53,818 nt of DNA from Chrysochromulina tobinii (taxonomy: Eukaryota; Haptophyta; Prymnesiales; Chrysochromulinaceae). Shown here one piece after another: positions 18,197 through 28,475 of this stretch. The translations under genes and the position numbers were made by a program. The notes under the pieces were generated by a model that saw nothing but the letters and a program-made list of their open reading frames with translations, searched no databases and was not told the origin of the DNA. The DNA lies in assembly GCA_001275005.1 (NCBI GenBank), contig JWZX01003404.1:1-53818 (forward strand), written 5' to 3'. How positions within the stretch are numbered: the first letter of the stretch is position 1; every line of letters starts with the position of its first letter.

Positions 18197-20360
18197 TCAA
18201 CACTTGTCTTGCCAGCCAGGCACGTCGAGGCCGAGCGTGGTCACGAGCGCCTGGACTTGAATGGAAAAGGGGCCCTCTGTCGTGTCACCGAGTGCCTCCT
18301 GCGCCGCCTTGATCGCGGCTTTCATGTCGACAGATGGCGGGTCCAGCCTCACAGTGCCGAGATAGCTGCTGATCATATTGATGGCCTCTGACATCGTCGC
18401 CTTGGGCACCGTTCGCGTCGAACGAGCACCGCCCGGCTGAGTCGCTGAGAGCTCCTGGTAGCTTGAGGAGGGGTCATCGCGTTCCACTTGCACGAAGGCC
18501 TCCGCGCCCATGCGCGTAATGGCGTCCTGAATCTCCTGATTCTGGCGCGCCAACTCGCCCAGTTTGGAGTGCACAGTCGGGGGTGGGGGGACCGGCAGTG
18601 CGCTCGAGGCCGCGGGAGCTGCTACGAACGCCGCGATCGAGGCGGCGGGGAAGGCGCCCGAAGCCTCAGCTTTCGCCATGACGGGGGCCCCAACGACGAC
18701 GGCCTTGGGCGAGTTCGCCTTGAACGCTCCAAACGCCGCCTCCTGCCTGCGGAATCGCTCGGCCTTGGTCACGATCTTATGGAGAGCGCGTAAGAGGAGA
18801 CACGCCTTGGGCACGCCGATCCCCTCCATGTCCTGCTCGGTCTTGTTGGCCAGGGGCACCATGTCGTCGCGGCTGAAGCCAGTCGAGACGGCCGCCTCGA
18901 GCAGCTCCTTGATCGCTGTCGAGCAGTACACGTGCCGCATGTCGAGCGGAATCTTCATGTCGGGCGGAATCTTCACGCCGCCGTCGTCGTCGTCGTCGTC
19001 GTCGCAGACGCCGCCGGCCAGCAGGTCGGGATCATACTCGTCCGCCTTGGTGATGACGAGTATGTGCGGGATGTCGCGGTCGCGCACGACGTGGGTAAAG
19101 TCCTGGATGGCCTTGGTGGCCTCGTCTTCGGAAATGTCGGTGGCGGCGATGCACATGACCACGCCATGGACGCGCTGGTCTTCGGTTGGATCCGGCCGAA
19201 AGCCGGGCGTACGATCGTCGAGCCTCGTCGGGCTTCCTTTATCATCGGCGAGCTCGGTGTTTCGAGGGAAGCAGCCTGCGAGTAGCTTCGCCATCGCGCC
19301 GTCCTGGTAGAGCTTAGACTTGCTACCAACCTCGATCCCAGCAGTGTCCCAGAGCGCGCACACAGGCGCACCCGTCGAGCTTGTGAGCGGGTACACTTTG
19401 AGGCATTTGGTCACCGAGCCCTCGCCCGAGCCAGTGGACACATTGCCGCCCGCGTCCACATCGTCCTCGACGACCTGCATGAGCGAGCGGATGAAGCTCG
19501 ACTTGCCCGTGCCGACGGGGCCAAAGATGAGGATGTTGGGCGGCGACGGCTGCTTGGCGACACTAGCCTGCGCACACGTGGAGCATTGGGGGCGGGGGCG
19601 CGGCTGTGAGCGAAGCGTTGCGGGCGGGCTCCTGCATCGCATCGCAGCGAGATGGCTGCCGCTTCACACAGACCTGCAGCTTGTCACGTAGAGATGAGAG
19701 GGCGTCGGCGTCGAGCTGCGGCGTGCCAGGGTAGATCCACGGCCGCGGGAGCGTCGAGGGCGTGTACTTGCTGCCGCCGCGCCGCGACCCGCCCGCCTTC
19801 AGGTTCGTGGGCAGCACCTGGTAGACGTGGACGGTGTAGGCGCCAGGAGCGGCGAGTTCTCGGTGTCCTCCCGTGAGCGGGTGCGACCCACCAGTTTGCG
19901 GGTCTTGGGGGTAAGTGTAGCAGCTTGGACTGTGGTAGCCATTCGCGGTATTGCAGTTGAATGCAATCAGGTCGTGGCTGTTGCCACCTCCGAAGGTCGG
20001 ACCGTAGCTTCCGTCGTCATACACGAAGTTGTTATTCGGCGTGGCCTTGTAGGCCGCCGGCTGCTGGTTCCGGTACTTGAGCCGGAAGAGGAACGTTCCA
20101 AGCTCGTTACTGAACTGGCCATTATTCTGGCCCCACTGGAAAGGCGTGTAGCCACCGCACACAGTCTGATCGGCCAGTCGGATCACCGTCACAGTCGGGC
20201 CCTTTGTGTTGCACTTCTGATGGAAGACTGCGGGGTTGAACCCATCGACGTCCGTCTGGAAAAGCAACTGGAGTTCCGCCCGCCGGCCGAGGAGGCCGTA
20301 TAGGGCCTTGAGGAGTGCGCCGTCGGCGAGGATCCCCGGAATGCAGGTGTTCTTCAGCAT
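18197..20360 (-). CDS. TLDc domain + P-loop GTPase protein, IFI44-like architecture
   Basis: Minus-strand exons 19674-20360 and 18197-19567 (106-nt GT-AG intron, phase 0) encode 685 aa. Exon 1 is a TLDc domain: a leading ILADGALLKALYGLL helix, the signature DGFNPAVFHQKC, KGPTVTVI, GGYTPFQW, and later GPTFGGGN. Exon 2 opens immediately with a GTPase: P-loop GPVGTGKSS (about residues 245-253), DTAG (303-306), the strand RVHGVVMCIAATD and TKAD (402-405). TLDc followed by this GTPase is the order in vertebrate IFI44/IFI44L. An Asp run of seven residues (18983-19005, a GTC microsatellite on the plus strand) follows G4. The C-terminal third is Ala-rich with predicted coil. No signal peptide or membrane segment is seen. 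Function is unknown; GTP binding is likely from the motifs. Confidence 0.85.
19568..19673 (-). other. Intron separating the TLDc and GTPase domains
   Basis: A 106-nt GT-AG intron in phase 0 falls exactly at the domain boundary: a CTGCAG donor side and a GTGCGCAG acceptor. Either flanking frame alone reads for some codons into the intron, which makes the two exons look like separate proteins. Confidence 0.85.
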
Positions 20361-20450
20361 ACGGACAGAGGTACGCACGATTGATCGTGCTTTTCGTGGG
20401 CCGATCGGAAACTGGGAAAATTGCGAGCATAGTTTTCACAGACGGTGTTT
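20361..20450. promoter_or_regulatory. Very short divergent promoter region
   Basis: Only 90 bases separate the start of the TLDc-GTPase gene from the first ATG of the plus-strand neighbour (or 171 if that gene starts at 20532). It is AT-richer than its surroundings (for example TTGCGAGCATAGTTTTCAC near 20421-20440). Shared regulation is inferred from spacing. Confidence 0.4.
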
Positions 20451-21239
20451 ATGACTCATCTTTCGCGAACAGATCGCGAACCTTCGCGAAGGAGGAGTAT
20501 TAACAGCCAGTTCACACTCGCGTTCGCACCGATGTTGGCAGGATTTCCAGGTTGGTTGAGCTGGCGCCCAGCAGTAGAGCACCTAACGATCGAGGAGCTT
20601 CATCGCGAGTACGCGGCGCTACCGCCGGTAAATGAGTGCGACCGGTCCCGCCGAGTCCAGATTCTCGAGCGACTCGTCGAGGAGCTCAAGAGGGAGAACG
20701 ACATGCTTCGTCGAAGCAAGGCCTCTGAGGGAGGTTTGCTCCCATCCCGTACTGTCTCCCGCGGGTATTCTGAGCGCCCCGTCCCGTGTTACATTGCCTT
20801 CGCGGTCAAAGGATCGCTGTTCACGCACGTGGACACTCTCAAGGACGCAGTCAGCACGCAATGCCCGGGCGCTCAGTGGCAGGCATCATACGACTATCCG
20901 AACGGAGGCGACATCACGGCCACCGCACGTGTGCTCTTCTTCCGCACGAATCAGAGGGTCTCGCCGACTGAGCTGGAGGAGCTGAAGACATTCTGCGCCA
21001 GCCCTACCAATTTTGTGGCGTTTCTGCACAATGAGATGCGCGAATCGCAAAAAGACATGGACTTTGTCGAGAGATACGTTGCGGAGGCGATCTCCCGCTT
21101 TGAGCACGCGACAGCGTACGCCTCCTTTGCCTTCAGGGAGGCGGAGCTGTACCCGATGAGCGAGGGCTTGAACGCTAGCTCGTTGGTCAAGCTCGTTGCT
21201 TTTGTGTCGGCGCAGGCACGACCACCGCGTGCACCCTGA
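20451..21239 (+). CDS. Hypothetical protein with N-terminal coiled coil
   Basis: This is 262 aa from the ATG at 20451; an internal ATG at 20532 is an alternative and would give a more hydrophobic N terminus (MLAGFPGWLSW). Residues about 60-90 form a charged heptad-like segment rich in Glu, Arg and Leu, consistent with a short coiled coil. The rest is an alpha/beta pattern with aromatic strands (YIAFAVKGSLF, TARVLFFRT). I recognise no family. It is head to head with the TLDc-GTPase gene, which may mean co-expression, but nothing in its sequence links the functions. Confidence 0.6.
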   Translation: MTHLSRTDREPSRRRSINSQFTLAFAPMLAGFPGWLSWRPAVEHLTIEELHREYAALPPVNECDRSRRVQILERLVEELKRENDMLRRSKASEGGLLPSRTVSRGYSERPVPCYIAFAVKGSLFTHVDTLKDAVSTQCPGAQWQASYDYPNGGDITATARVLFFRTNQRVSPTELEELKTFCASPTNFVAFLHNEMRESQKDMDFVERYVAEAISRFEHATAYASFAFREAELYPMSEGLNASSLVKLVAFVSAQARPPRAP

Positions 21240-21882
21240 TATTCAACGCCCATCGTGGCGTCCGTGGTGAGTGGTGTCGTGTTGAAGGTTGCTGACGAGA
21301 GTCGAGAGACGCGCGGCTGCTGCCGCGCCCTCACCCACAGAACCTCTGGTTCGCTTATTTACTTTCATAAATATTCACGCGGCCCGGAGCACTGCCGACC
21401 GAACGGGAACGCAACCCCCGCCGGGGCCCGGTGTGGCAGATCCTGTGGCGCACCGCAGTGCCCCCCGCCCTCGCCCGGCCCTTGCCGTGCCGCCTGCACG
21501 CGTCTCGCCGATAGCGATACTCTCGTCTCTCGCCCGCGGGATGGCCCGCGCCGCGCACCTCCGCCTCCTTCGCGTCGGTGTCTCAGATTGCGGCTTGAGA
21601 TCCACATAGCACCCCCGTGTACGGTACGACTTGCTCAAAAGCCGCCGTACCCAACCATGCAGCACAACCCGTCTCCTCTCGCGACTCTCGTTCGCAGATC
21701 CCCTCCCGCTGCCCAGGCTTGTGTGAGAGAGAGAGAGAGCTCGACACGGCACGAGGGGGGCGACCATCGGCTCGAGGGGGGCAACCATTGTCACTCCCCC
21801 GTGACGCCTCGAGGGCGCTCGCCACGACGCTCATCGCGTGCGCGTCCGAGGCGCCAACGGCGACGCGCCAATGCATGCGCGA
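21240..21882. other. Convergent intergenic region with low-complexity patches
   Basis: This lies between the hypothetical protein and SEC13 stop codons. It has a GA run near 21728-21742 and a duplicated CATCGGCTCGAGGGGGGC-like patch near 21765-21790. Translations on both strands are Arg/Ala/Pro-rich and unlike real proteins. No gene is supported. Confidence 0.5.
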
Positions 21883-23300
21883 TCAGCTGCTCGGCAAGAG
21901 CCCACCCCCGCCTTCCTCAAGCGCGCCAATCTGCACCCACTCCCCCACGTGGCTCTCACGCCACAGCGTCACCTGGTTGTCGCCACCCGCGACGGCGAGG
22001 ATGCCGCCGGTGACGCTCCAGCTCACCGACCACACCGCGCTGCGCAGAGAGAAGCAAACGCAAAGCGTAACTTTCGTCGTCGAGTCGGGCGGGAGGATGG
22101 GGGGGGTCCGAGTCGGGCGGGAGGATGGAGGTGGGGACGCACACGTACACACGCGTGCAAGCTTCTGTGCGCGCGCCGGTTCGAGCGCCGTGTTGCGCAC
22201 CACGACATTTGGATCGTCTTGGGGACCCACTCGCCCGAACGACCGGCCGTCCAGATGATCACCTTCTTGTCCTGCGAGCACGAGGCAATCATCTCCGCGG
22301 CGCCGTCCACAGTCGGCGCCCACGCCACGTCGCGCACCCAATCGGTGTGCCGCTCATCTGCACGGCCGAGCGTGGCCTCCTCGGCCCAGGTGTTGCCGCT
22401 TTCGTCGCAGTTCCAGATCTTGACGAGATTGTCGCAGCCGGCGGTGACGAGCCGCATGCCGCTGCACGCGGGCGCCCACGAGACCGCGTTCACGCCAATC
22501 TTGTGCGCTTTGATCATCGTCGAGGTCCACTGCCGAGGGTCCACAACGTCCGCAGCGATGAGGCGGGGGGAGCGAGCGAGCCGCGTGAGGACGTGGACGG
22601 CCGGGGTGACCGTGTGAAGCTGATGTGTGCGTGCGGGGAGGGGAAGGCAGAGTGAATGGCAGAGTGAATGGCGTAGCACACCTGTCCCTGGCCAGGTGAG
22701 TGCTCGCCAAGGTACGTGAGCACCGCAATATTCTCGTCGGAGGACGCGCACGCGAGGCGCAGCCCAAACTCCCTGCTCCAGCACACCGCAGGACACCGCT
22801 GGAAGCCTCAGTATTTGCGCGCACAATGGAGGCTGGAGGCGGCCTGCCACACGTTCCGGTTGCGACCGGTGGTCCTGCGCGCCTCTCTGCGCGTGTACGG
22901 CCGTGCGCTGGCTGGATCGCGGCGTTCATGGAGCGGTGCATGCGAGCTGGATTCGTGGCGAGCGCGCACACCTGGGCCCGAATGAAATGCAATTGACCGA
23001 GCCCTCATGACCGAGGAACTTGTGCACGAGCGACCACTGCTGCGGGCTGTGCTCCCTCCAGACAAAGACCTGGCGGTCGTACGAGCACGACGCGAGCACG
23101 TTGCCAAACTGTGGGTGGGCCCACGCGACCCGCCAGACTGGTCCGTCGTGGCCAACGAGCTCTGCAGTCTGATGCGACTTCTCCCCATTTACGACTTCGT
23201 AGATCTTGATGCGCCGGTCGCCGCCCGCGGTCGCCAGCTGCTTGCCAAAGTAGTCGAGCTGCACGTCGTGGATCAGCTCCGCCTGTGCAGCCGCCGCCAT
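21883..23300 (-). CDS. SEC13: SEC13, WD40 subunit of COPII coat and nuclear pore
   Basis: Sec13 is a six-bladed beta-propeller shared by the COPII coat (with Sec31), the nuclear-pore Y-complex and the SEA/GATOR complex. Four exons on the minus strand are 22972-23300, 22682-22772, 22204-22529 and 21883-22039; all phases agree and give 300 aa, near the usual 300-320. The ATG at 23300 gives the expected N terminus just before [18 protein letters not shown]. Characteristic segments appear in order: [100 protein letters not shown] and VTLW. The introns (199, 152 and 164 nt) are GT-AG. The gene is head to head with the SLC38A9-like transporter. Confidence 0.95.
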
Positions 23301-23533
23301 TGCAGCGTGCCGTGCACCACGAATAGGGGCGCACCCACGTGGCGATTCTTCAAGTTTGAACACATGTCGGAAAAACCAAGCTGAATACTCCGGATCGCTA
23401 GAAAGGATGCCGCAACTTTCTTGATTGGAAATGACGAAACGGTTTGTGGCTGCTTTCGTAGCGGAGGGTCCGACTCTCACATGCTCTCAACGCTGGTCTC
23501 TCTTGACTCTCACTTCCGCTGCTCTCCTCCGCG
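23301..23533. promoter_or_regulatory. Divergent promoter region, SEC13 / amino-acid transporter
   Basis: There are 233 bases between opposed start codons. No TATA box or repeated element is recognised. Control is inferred from geometry only. Confidence 0.35.
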
Positions 23534-25075
23534 ATGCGCTCGAACCTGAGAGAGCCGCTCGTCAATGCCAACGCCACCGACTCTTCGCAGCAGCTGCCAT
23601 TTTCAGCGGAGGACTCACTCAGCAGCAACGGCTCCGACATGATGACCAGAATCTCGGACCTCGAAGGTGTGCAGGCGGCTGGCGCGCGCCAGCGCGTACG
23701 CCCGCACGGCTCCATCCGCGCAGGCTCGGGCCGACAGAACCGGACCGGTTCGGCGGGCATCGTCTTCACGCTGTGGAACACGATGATGGGCTCGACGCTG
23801 CTCGTGATGCCCAACATCTTCTGGCAAAGTGGCTGGGTGATGTGCACGCTGGTTTCGGTGATCGTGGCATCGCTCGCCACGCACACGGCCGGCCTCGTAC
23901 TACACCACGCTGAGGGCCTCATGGCGGATGAGTCGGCCGAGCTTGGCGACCTCGCCGCGTTGCACTTCGGCAAGACGGCCAAGTGGATCACTTTCATCAC
24001 CGGCTCGGGTGTGCTGATTGGCGCGGCGACGGCGATGCACTGCTACGCGCGCACCGTGCTCGAGCACCTCGTCGAGTACGGCCCGGAGCAGGGCGGGCTG
24101 TGCTTCGCGGCCGGGCACGAGGACGCCGACGGCGAGGGGCCGTGCGCTGCTGCGCTCGGCAAGTACGCATACTGGGTGTACACGCTCAGCGTGCTGCCGA
24201 TCACGGTGCCGCTCGCCAACCTACCGACGATCCGGCTGCTCGCGCGCATCGGCGGGGTGGGCATCTTCTGCTTCCTCACCATCCTCGCCTTCGCCTTCAC
24301 CTCGGCGTTCGTGAGCGCCGCGGAGCACGGCGTGCAGGGGACAGATCCGGCTGAGTACTGGCGGCCCGAGTCTGCCTCCATCGCCTTTGGCATCTTTTCC
24401 ATGTCCTTCTTCATCCACAACGCCCATATCACGATCATGCGCGGCGCCGCGCAGCCGCACAAGAACCAGCGCAACCTCGCCACCGCCTTCTTTCTCGTGT
24501 GGATCTGCTACGCCTCTATGGGAGTGGCCTCCAACCTGTTCCCGCCTGGGGGTGACTTCGCCGCGCTCGGCTCAGACGACGCGGCCAATGGGCTCATCTC
24601 GCTCGCGCAGCCGAAGGCGATGGCTCCCTTCCTTGTGCTTGCGCGCATCGCCGTGCTCGTCCAGGCCATCACCGTCTACCCCGTCCTCCTCTTCATCATC
24701 CGCGCACAACTCTTCTCGGCCGTGTACTACAAGAAGCCGTACCCGGGCTGGATGCCTGTGCTGCTCTTCTCGCTGACACTCGCGACTATCTCCTCAACGG
24801 TCGCGCTCGCCGGCATCCCCATCTCCGTCATCCTCAAGTTTGTCGGCTCGGCGGGGGGCTTCGTCTGCGTCTTCTGCATCCCCGCTCTCGTGCATGCCGC
24901 AGTGCACTGGAAGAACGGCACCTTCTCGCTGCTGCGGCTCCTGCAAGTGAGCTTAATATGCGGCTTCGGCACCTACGCGCTCGTTGTGCAGCTCGTGCCG
25001 GGAGCCTCGGGAGGCGAACCTGGATCGGGGCCTGAGCCCGGATCGGGCTCGTGGGCAAGCGTGACTATCAATTGA
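23534..25075 (+). CDS. Amino-acid transporter, AAAP family, SLC38A9-like
   Basis: This is 513 aa in one exon, ATG at 23534. It has a cytosolic N-terminal tail of about 75 polar residues, followed by about eleven hydrophobic segments. The first transmembrane segment contains LWNTMMGSTLLVMP; the NTMMG signature is typical of SLC38A9, the lysosomal arginine-sensing transporter upstream of TORC1, and of related SLC38/AAAP members. A Cys-containing loop (about 24065-24160) lies between middle helices, as in SLC38 luminal loops. The C terminus ends soon after the last helix with a Gly/Ser/Pro tail. Transport is probably amino acid with cation or proton. Lysosomal or vacuolar location and a sensing role are inferences from the family. 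Confidence 0.85.
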   Translation: MRSNLREPLVNANATDSSQQLPFSAEDSLSSNGSDMMTRISDLEGVQAAGARQRVRPHGSIRAGSGRQNRTGSAGIVFTLWNTMMGSTLLVMPNIFWQSGWVMCTLVSVIVASLATHTAGLVLHHAEGLMADESAELGDLAALHFGKTAKWITFITGSGVLIGAATAMHCYARTVLEHLVEYGPEQGGLCFAAGHEDADGEGPCAAALGKYAYWVYTLSVLPITVPLANLPTIRLLARIGGVGIFCFLTILAFAFTSAFVSAAEHGVQGTDPAEYWRPESASIAFGIFSMSFFIHNAHITIMRGAAQPHKNQRNLATAFFLVWICYASMGVASNLFPPGGDFAALGSDDAANGLISLAQPKAMAPFLVLARIAVLVQAITVYPVLLFIIRAQLFSAVYYKKPYPGWMPVLLFSLTLATISSTVALAGIPISVILKFVGSAGGFVCVFCIPALVHAAVHWKNGTFSLLRLLQVSLICGFGTYALVVQLVPGASGGEPGSGPEPGSGSWASVTIN

Positions 25076-25587
25076 CAACGTCTACGATGAGCTGCGCGCC
25101 ACGGCTACTTACACACGTCAAGACCGTCCCTGGGCCTGGCTCGTCAAACAGAGCTCTAGCTGGCTCCTGGCACGAAGAACATGATCCTGCCGCTTCGCGC
25201 GCGCGGGGTCTTTAGGCATTAGGGGTGCGTTCAGGATTTTTCACCATGTTTTTTCTCACAGGTCCACAGCGGCGGTGCGAACTGACAACTGTTGTTGAAA
25301 CTCAGTTGTGACCTCCGGTCCCGCCCCGCGCTCGCCCCCAGCCGCGGCCCCGCGGCGGCCCGGGACCGGACTTCCCGAATCTAGCCGCGACCGGCCGGGA
25401 CGCCGGACCGCGCCACGTACCCTTTAAGCCGCTTTCAACCCACCTACGCCGCGCGCACTGAGATAGCACCGAGAGGTCAGAGGACACGGGGGAGTCCAGC
25501 GTCACAGGCACAGGACACGCGCGGGACGCACCGCGCACCGCGCACCGCGACCCCGAGGCCGAGCCACCACCGCGCCGGGGGGCGAAC
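25076..25587. other. Convergent intergenic region, nothing recognised
   Basis: This lies between the transporter and Tudor-like stop codons. It is very GC-rich from 25315 to 25580 (for example repeated CGCACCGCG near 25535-25555). A 175-codon minus-strand frame crosses into the neighbour but is Arg/Ser/Pro-rich and lacks support. Confidence 0.5.
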
Positions 25588-26883
25588 TCACAGGTCACAG
25601 AGCAACCGATAGGAGACATCGCCGTCGCTTGGGTTGACGATGCGCACCGTGCCCTGTCCACGGAACGAGTCGGCGATGCCCGTCTCGTTGTCGCTGCCCG
25701 GCCGAACGGTTGTGAGGCGCGGTGTGACACACCTCTTATCGACAGATTGGTTCGGAAGCCGCAGCCGGCGAAGCAGTTGCCGGCCGCGCGCCACGTCGGC
25801 ACGGATGACAGGCGTTTTGATGTCGGCATTCTCGAGCTCCTCTTGGAAGCGCTTTAGCTTCGCCTCCTGCTTGATCAGCCACTTCCGCCGCGGCGACAGC
25901 TCATCGACCCCGTCCACGTTCGTGCCGTACGCTGCGCCCTCAGCCAGCAAAGCCTCCTCCTCGTCGTCACTTGCTTCTGAGTCGTCAGCGCCGAACATCC
26001 ACGCGTGTCCGACATCCAGCACCTCAAAGTCGCACTTGGCGAGGTCGTGGTCGAAGATGCCGCCATCGTACAGACACCGGTGTGTGTAGAAGAGTTCTCC
26101 GCCCTCGCCGATCGCCACACGCCAATTCAGCACCGTGCACTCGAACCATTCATCTGAGCCCTCCCACCACACTTTGAGCCGCGTGCCCTCGGGTAGCGCC
26201 TCCCAGTCAGCCGCTGGCAAAGGCGACCCGACCGTGTCGGGCGTCGGCATCGGTGGCTGCTTGATGGCCTCGCAGAGCCCCTTGATGCGCTCCATCTCGA
26301 GCTTGCGGTTCCAATGCTCGCGAAGCTTGCCGTTCCAATCGCTCTGCTCGCGAACGGCTGTGACCGCCCCCTCAACCGCCTCACCTATGGCCCGCGACGG
26401 TCGCGGCGGGCGGCGCGCGGCCGGTCCCTCAGCGCGGCGCGTCGTCGGGTGGTCCAGCATGCTGGCCGCTTTGGCGATGGCCGGTGCGATCTCCCAGCAA
26501 GAGGGCGTACTTGCGAGCTCGGATCCGCCAGCCGCAGCATTTGCTGGTGCGGCTCGCGGCGAGGCCTTGGGGAAGCCGAAAGTGCCCCGTGGCAATGGAG
26601 GCGCGCGGAAGAAGACAAAGGGCGAGTCCTTGGGCGCTGGTGAGGGCACTGCATGGCTGCTGCGGCGTGTTGCCACGCCCACCTTGGGAGGGGACGAGGG
26701 CGCCTTGACAGTCTTTTCGGGCTTCTTGGCCATCCCCTCAGATTGAGTTTTGATGAAGGCGACGCTGATGCGCGTGTTGTGGCCGTGCGAGGTCATCTTG
26801 AGCGGCATGATGGCCCGAGAAAAGCCGAGCGGCCGAGAAATTGACTCGTTCGATTTGTGCACATCGCGACGCGCCTCTACCAT
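25588..26883 (-). CDS. Tudor/chromo-like domain protein, function unknown
   Basis: This is 431 aa in one exon, ATG at 26883. The N-terminal 150 residues are basic and Pro/Ala-rich (probably disordered, possibly nuclear). A segment around residues 225-290 reads GTRLKVWWEGSDEWFECTV, then acidic and aromatic strands ending in LAKCDFEVLD. This resembles a Tudor-like barrel in which aromatic residues read methylated lysine or arginine. An acidic run (DDSEASDDEEE) and a charged helix follow. The closing 40 residues are strand-rich. The domain call is by pattern only. A chromatin role would be plausible next to PRMT and SET genes elsewhere in the window, but that is speculation. It is head to head with the F-box gene (195 bp). 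Confidence 0.65.
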   Translation of the reverse strand: MVEARRDVHKSNESISRPLGFSRAIMPLKMTSHGHNTRISVAFIKTQSEGMAKKPEKTVKAPSSPPKVGVATRRSSHAVPSPAPKDSPFVFFRAPPLPRGTFGFPKASPRAAPANAAAGGSELASTPSCWEIAPAIAKAASMLDHPTTRRAEGPAARRPPRPSRAIGEAVEGAVTAVREQSDWNGKLREHWNRKLEMERIKGLCEAIKQPPMPTPDTVGSPLPAADWEALPEGTRLKVWWEGSDEWFECTVLNWRVAIGEGGELFYTHRCLYDGGIFDHDLAKCDFEVLDVGHAWMFGADDSEASDDEEEALLAEGAAYGTNVDGVDELSPRRKWLIKQEAKLKRFQEELENADIKTPVIRADVARGRQLLRRLRLPNQSVDKRCVTPRLTTVRPGSDNETGIADSFRGQGTVRIVNPSDGDVSYRLLCDL

Positions 26884-27077
26884 TTTGGAATGCGAGATTT
26901 TTGAGTCCGCGGCGCGCTAACGTACCTTAGCCGCGAGGGTGGTGCCGCGTGGGTGGGTGGTTACGCGACCAAGTCCAGGCCGAGTTCTCTTGGGACATCT
27001 CTTGGGACACGTGCGGGCAGCACTCCCCTCGTGCTGTCTTTGCGGCGACATTGGACCAGAAAAGCGGGGAGTGCGGC

Positions 27078-28475
27078 ATGGGCTCTTCCGCCAGCAAAGC
27101 AGAGCCGCCTGCGCCACCCGCTCCTCCGCCGCCTCCGCCGCCTCCGCCAACCGCATCACCGCCGTCGAAGATGAGGGCGTCCGTGCAACTGAGAGAGCAC
27201 AAGATGTCGGACCTTGCGGAGCCGCCGACAATACCGATGGTTATCCTCGACCTCCCTCAGGAGCTCGTTATGCACATGCTCCTTCGTGCTCCGCCCTCTG
27301 CCATCGCCGCCTTTGTGTGCTGCTCCAGCGCCGCCGCCGCGCTCGGTCGCGACAATGAGCTCTGGCGTGTGCTACTTGCAAGAGTCTTTCCGGACGTGAG
27401 GCCGGTGGAGGCGCTACAAGATTCGCCAATGGTGGACTTTATCAGCCTCGCGTGCGGCGTTGGCCTGTCCCGCGACCGGCTCAAGTTTTGCCGGCGACAC
27501 TGCCCGTGCGGCGACCGTGGTTGCAGTGGCGATCTGCTCCTTGCGGACGGGAGCCGCTGCCCGTGCGTGTGCGTGCGCAGCGGGCGGCGTATGCCATTGC
27601 GTGCGGGCACGCTGGGCAGGGCGCGCTCGGGCACATCTTGCTTCCGCGACGGCGAATATTCGGGTTTCAAGAACTTGAACCAATGCATGCGCACTCATTT
27701 TGACTTTGATGATTTCGAGGAGCTCGAGGCGCTCGACACGGCGTCGCTCGCGCCGCTGCACCTTCTGCTCCTCTGCACGACCGAGTCCCCCGCGCCGAGC
27801 GCCTCCGAGGTCGCGTGCCTGCGCGCCTGGGTGGAGGCGGGAGGCGCCCTCATCACCTCTGCCTTTTCGAATTGGTCAGCCCATCACCACTTTGCGCAGC
27901 CCGCCGTCGGCTGGCTCGGAGTCCAGACGGTGCCGCAGGAGGCGTTTGGTGCGCGCGTCTCGCATCGATTCGAGCCGTTCGCCAAGCGCGACGGCCCTCC
28001 GGGCAGTAGCCTAGGGTCAGGCTATAACGCAGCGGACGATGACGAGACGGCGCGCCTCACCGTACGAGGCCCCTACGGCTCGGTTTCGATGGTCCCCAAT
28101 ACCGGCGACACCCCATTCCGCGTGCCCGACGAGGCGTTCGAAAGGGGTGCCGTGCAGCTCACGCGCAAGTACCAGCAATGCAACCTGCTCGAGCAGCGGC
28201 GTGGCACCTGGCTCTTTTGGCCTCCGAGGCCCGTTGAAAGTGGCGGCCTTACCGGCAGAGGACGCGTGCTCCTGTGCAGCAACTACCATTGGTTGTGTGA
28301 CCCAGCACACTGGAATGGCGGCTTCTTCGTCAACGATGGGAAGGTGTGGGGCGGCGGAGACCCGAAGGCTTTTCTGCTCAACTTTATCGCCGGCGCGCTC
28401 GCGGCACGCACTGGGTCCGCGAGCCCGAGCGCGGCCCAAACCGCTTCGAAGGATGATGATGATGATGATGCGTGA
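27078..28475 (+). CDS. F-box protein with possible N-myristoylation signal
   Basis: This is 465 aa from the ATG at 27078. The frame extends upstream only to a GTG, and the ATG gives MGSSASK, a good N-myristoylation motif. A poly-Pro run follows, then an F-box (about residues 52-105: VILDLPQELVMHMLL ... ELWRVLLARVF), the segment that binds SKP1 in SCF ubiquitin ligases. A Cys-rich patch (RRHCPCGDRGC) follows. The C-terminal 250 residues include LHLLLLCT and CLRAWVEAGGALITSAFS, which recalls class-I glutamine-amidotransferase-like or ThuA-like folds; this is weak. The protein ends in an Asp run from a GAT microsatellite. If both signals are real, this is a membrane-attached substrate receptor. 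Confidence 0.7.
   Translation: MGSSASKAEPPAPPAPPPPPPPPPTASPPSKMRASVQLREHKMSDLAEPPTIPMVILDLPQELVMHMLLRAPPSAIAAFVCCSSAAAALGRDNELWRVLLARVFPDVRPVEALQDSPMVDFISLACGVGLSRDRLKFCRRHCPCGDRGCSGDLLLADGSRCPCVCVRSGRRMPLRAGTLGRARSGTSCFRDGEYSGFKNLNQCMRTHFDFDDFEELEALDTASLAPLHLLLLCTTESPAPSASEVACLRAWVEAGGALITSAFSNWSAHHHFAQPAVGWLGVQTVPQEAFGARVSHRFEPFAKRDGPPGSSLGSGYNAADDDETARLTVRGPYGSVSMVPNTGDTPFRVPDEAFERGAVQLTRKYQQCNLLEQRRGTWLFWPPRPVESGGLTGRGRVLLCSNYHWLCDPAHWNGGFFVNDGKVWGGGDPKAFLLNFIAGALAARTGSASPSAAQTASKDDDDDDA

Noticed and set aside
17724-18260. 178-codon plus-strand frame in a divergent position
   Set aside because: It starts with ATG and could be a small gene, but it overlaps the C-terminal coding end of the TLDc-GTPase gene, and its composition (Arg/Ser/His/Pro) looks non-coding.
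25302-25829. 175-codon minus-strand frame
   Set aside because: Lies mainly in GC-rich 3' spacer and overlaps the Tudor-like gene in another frame. No supporting motif.
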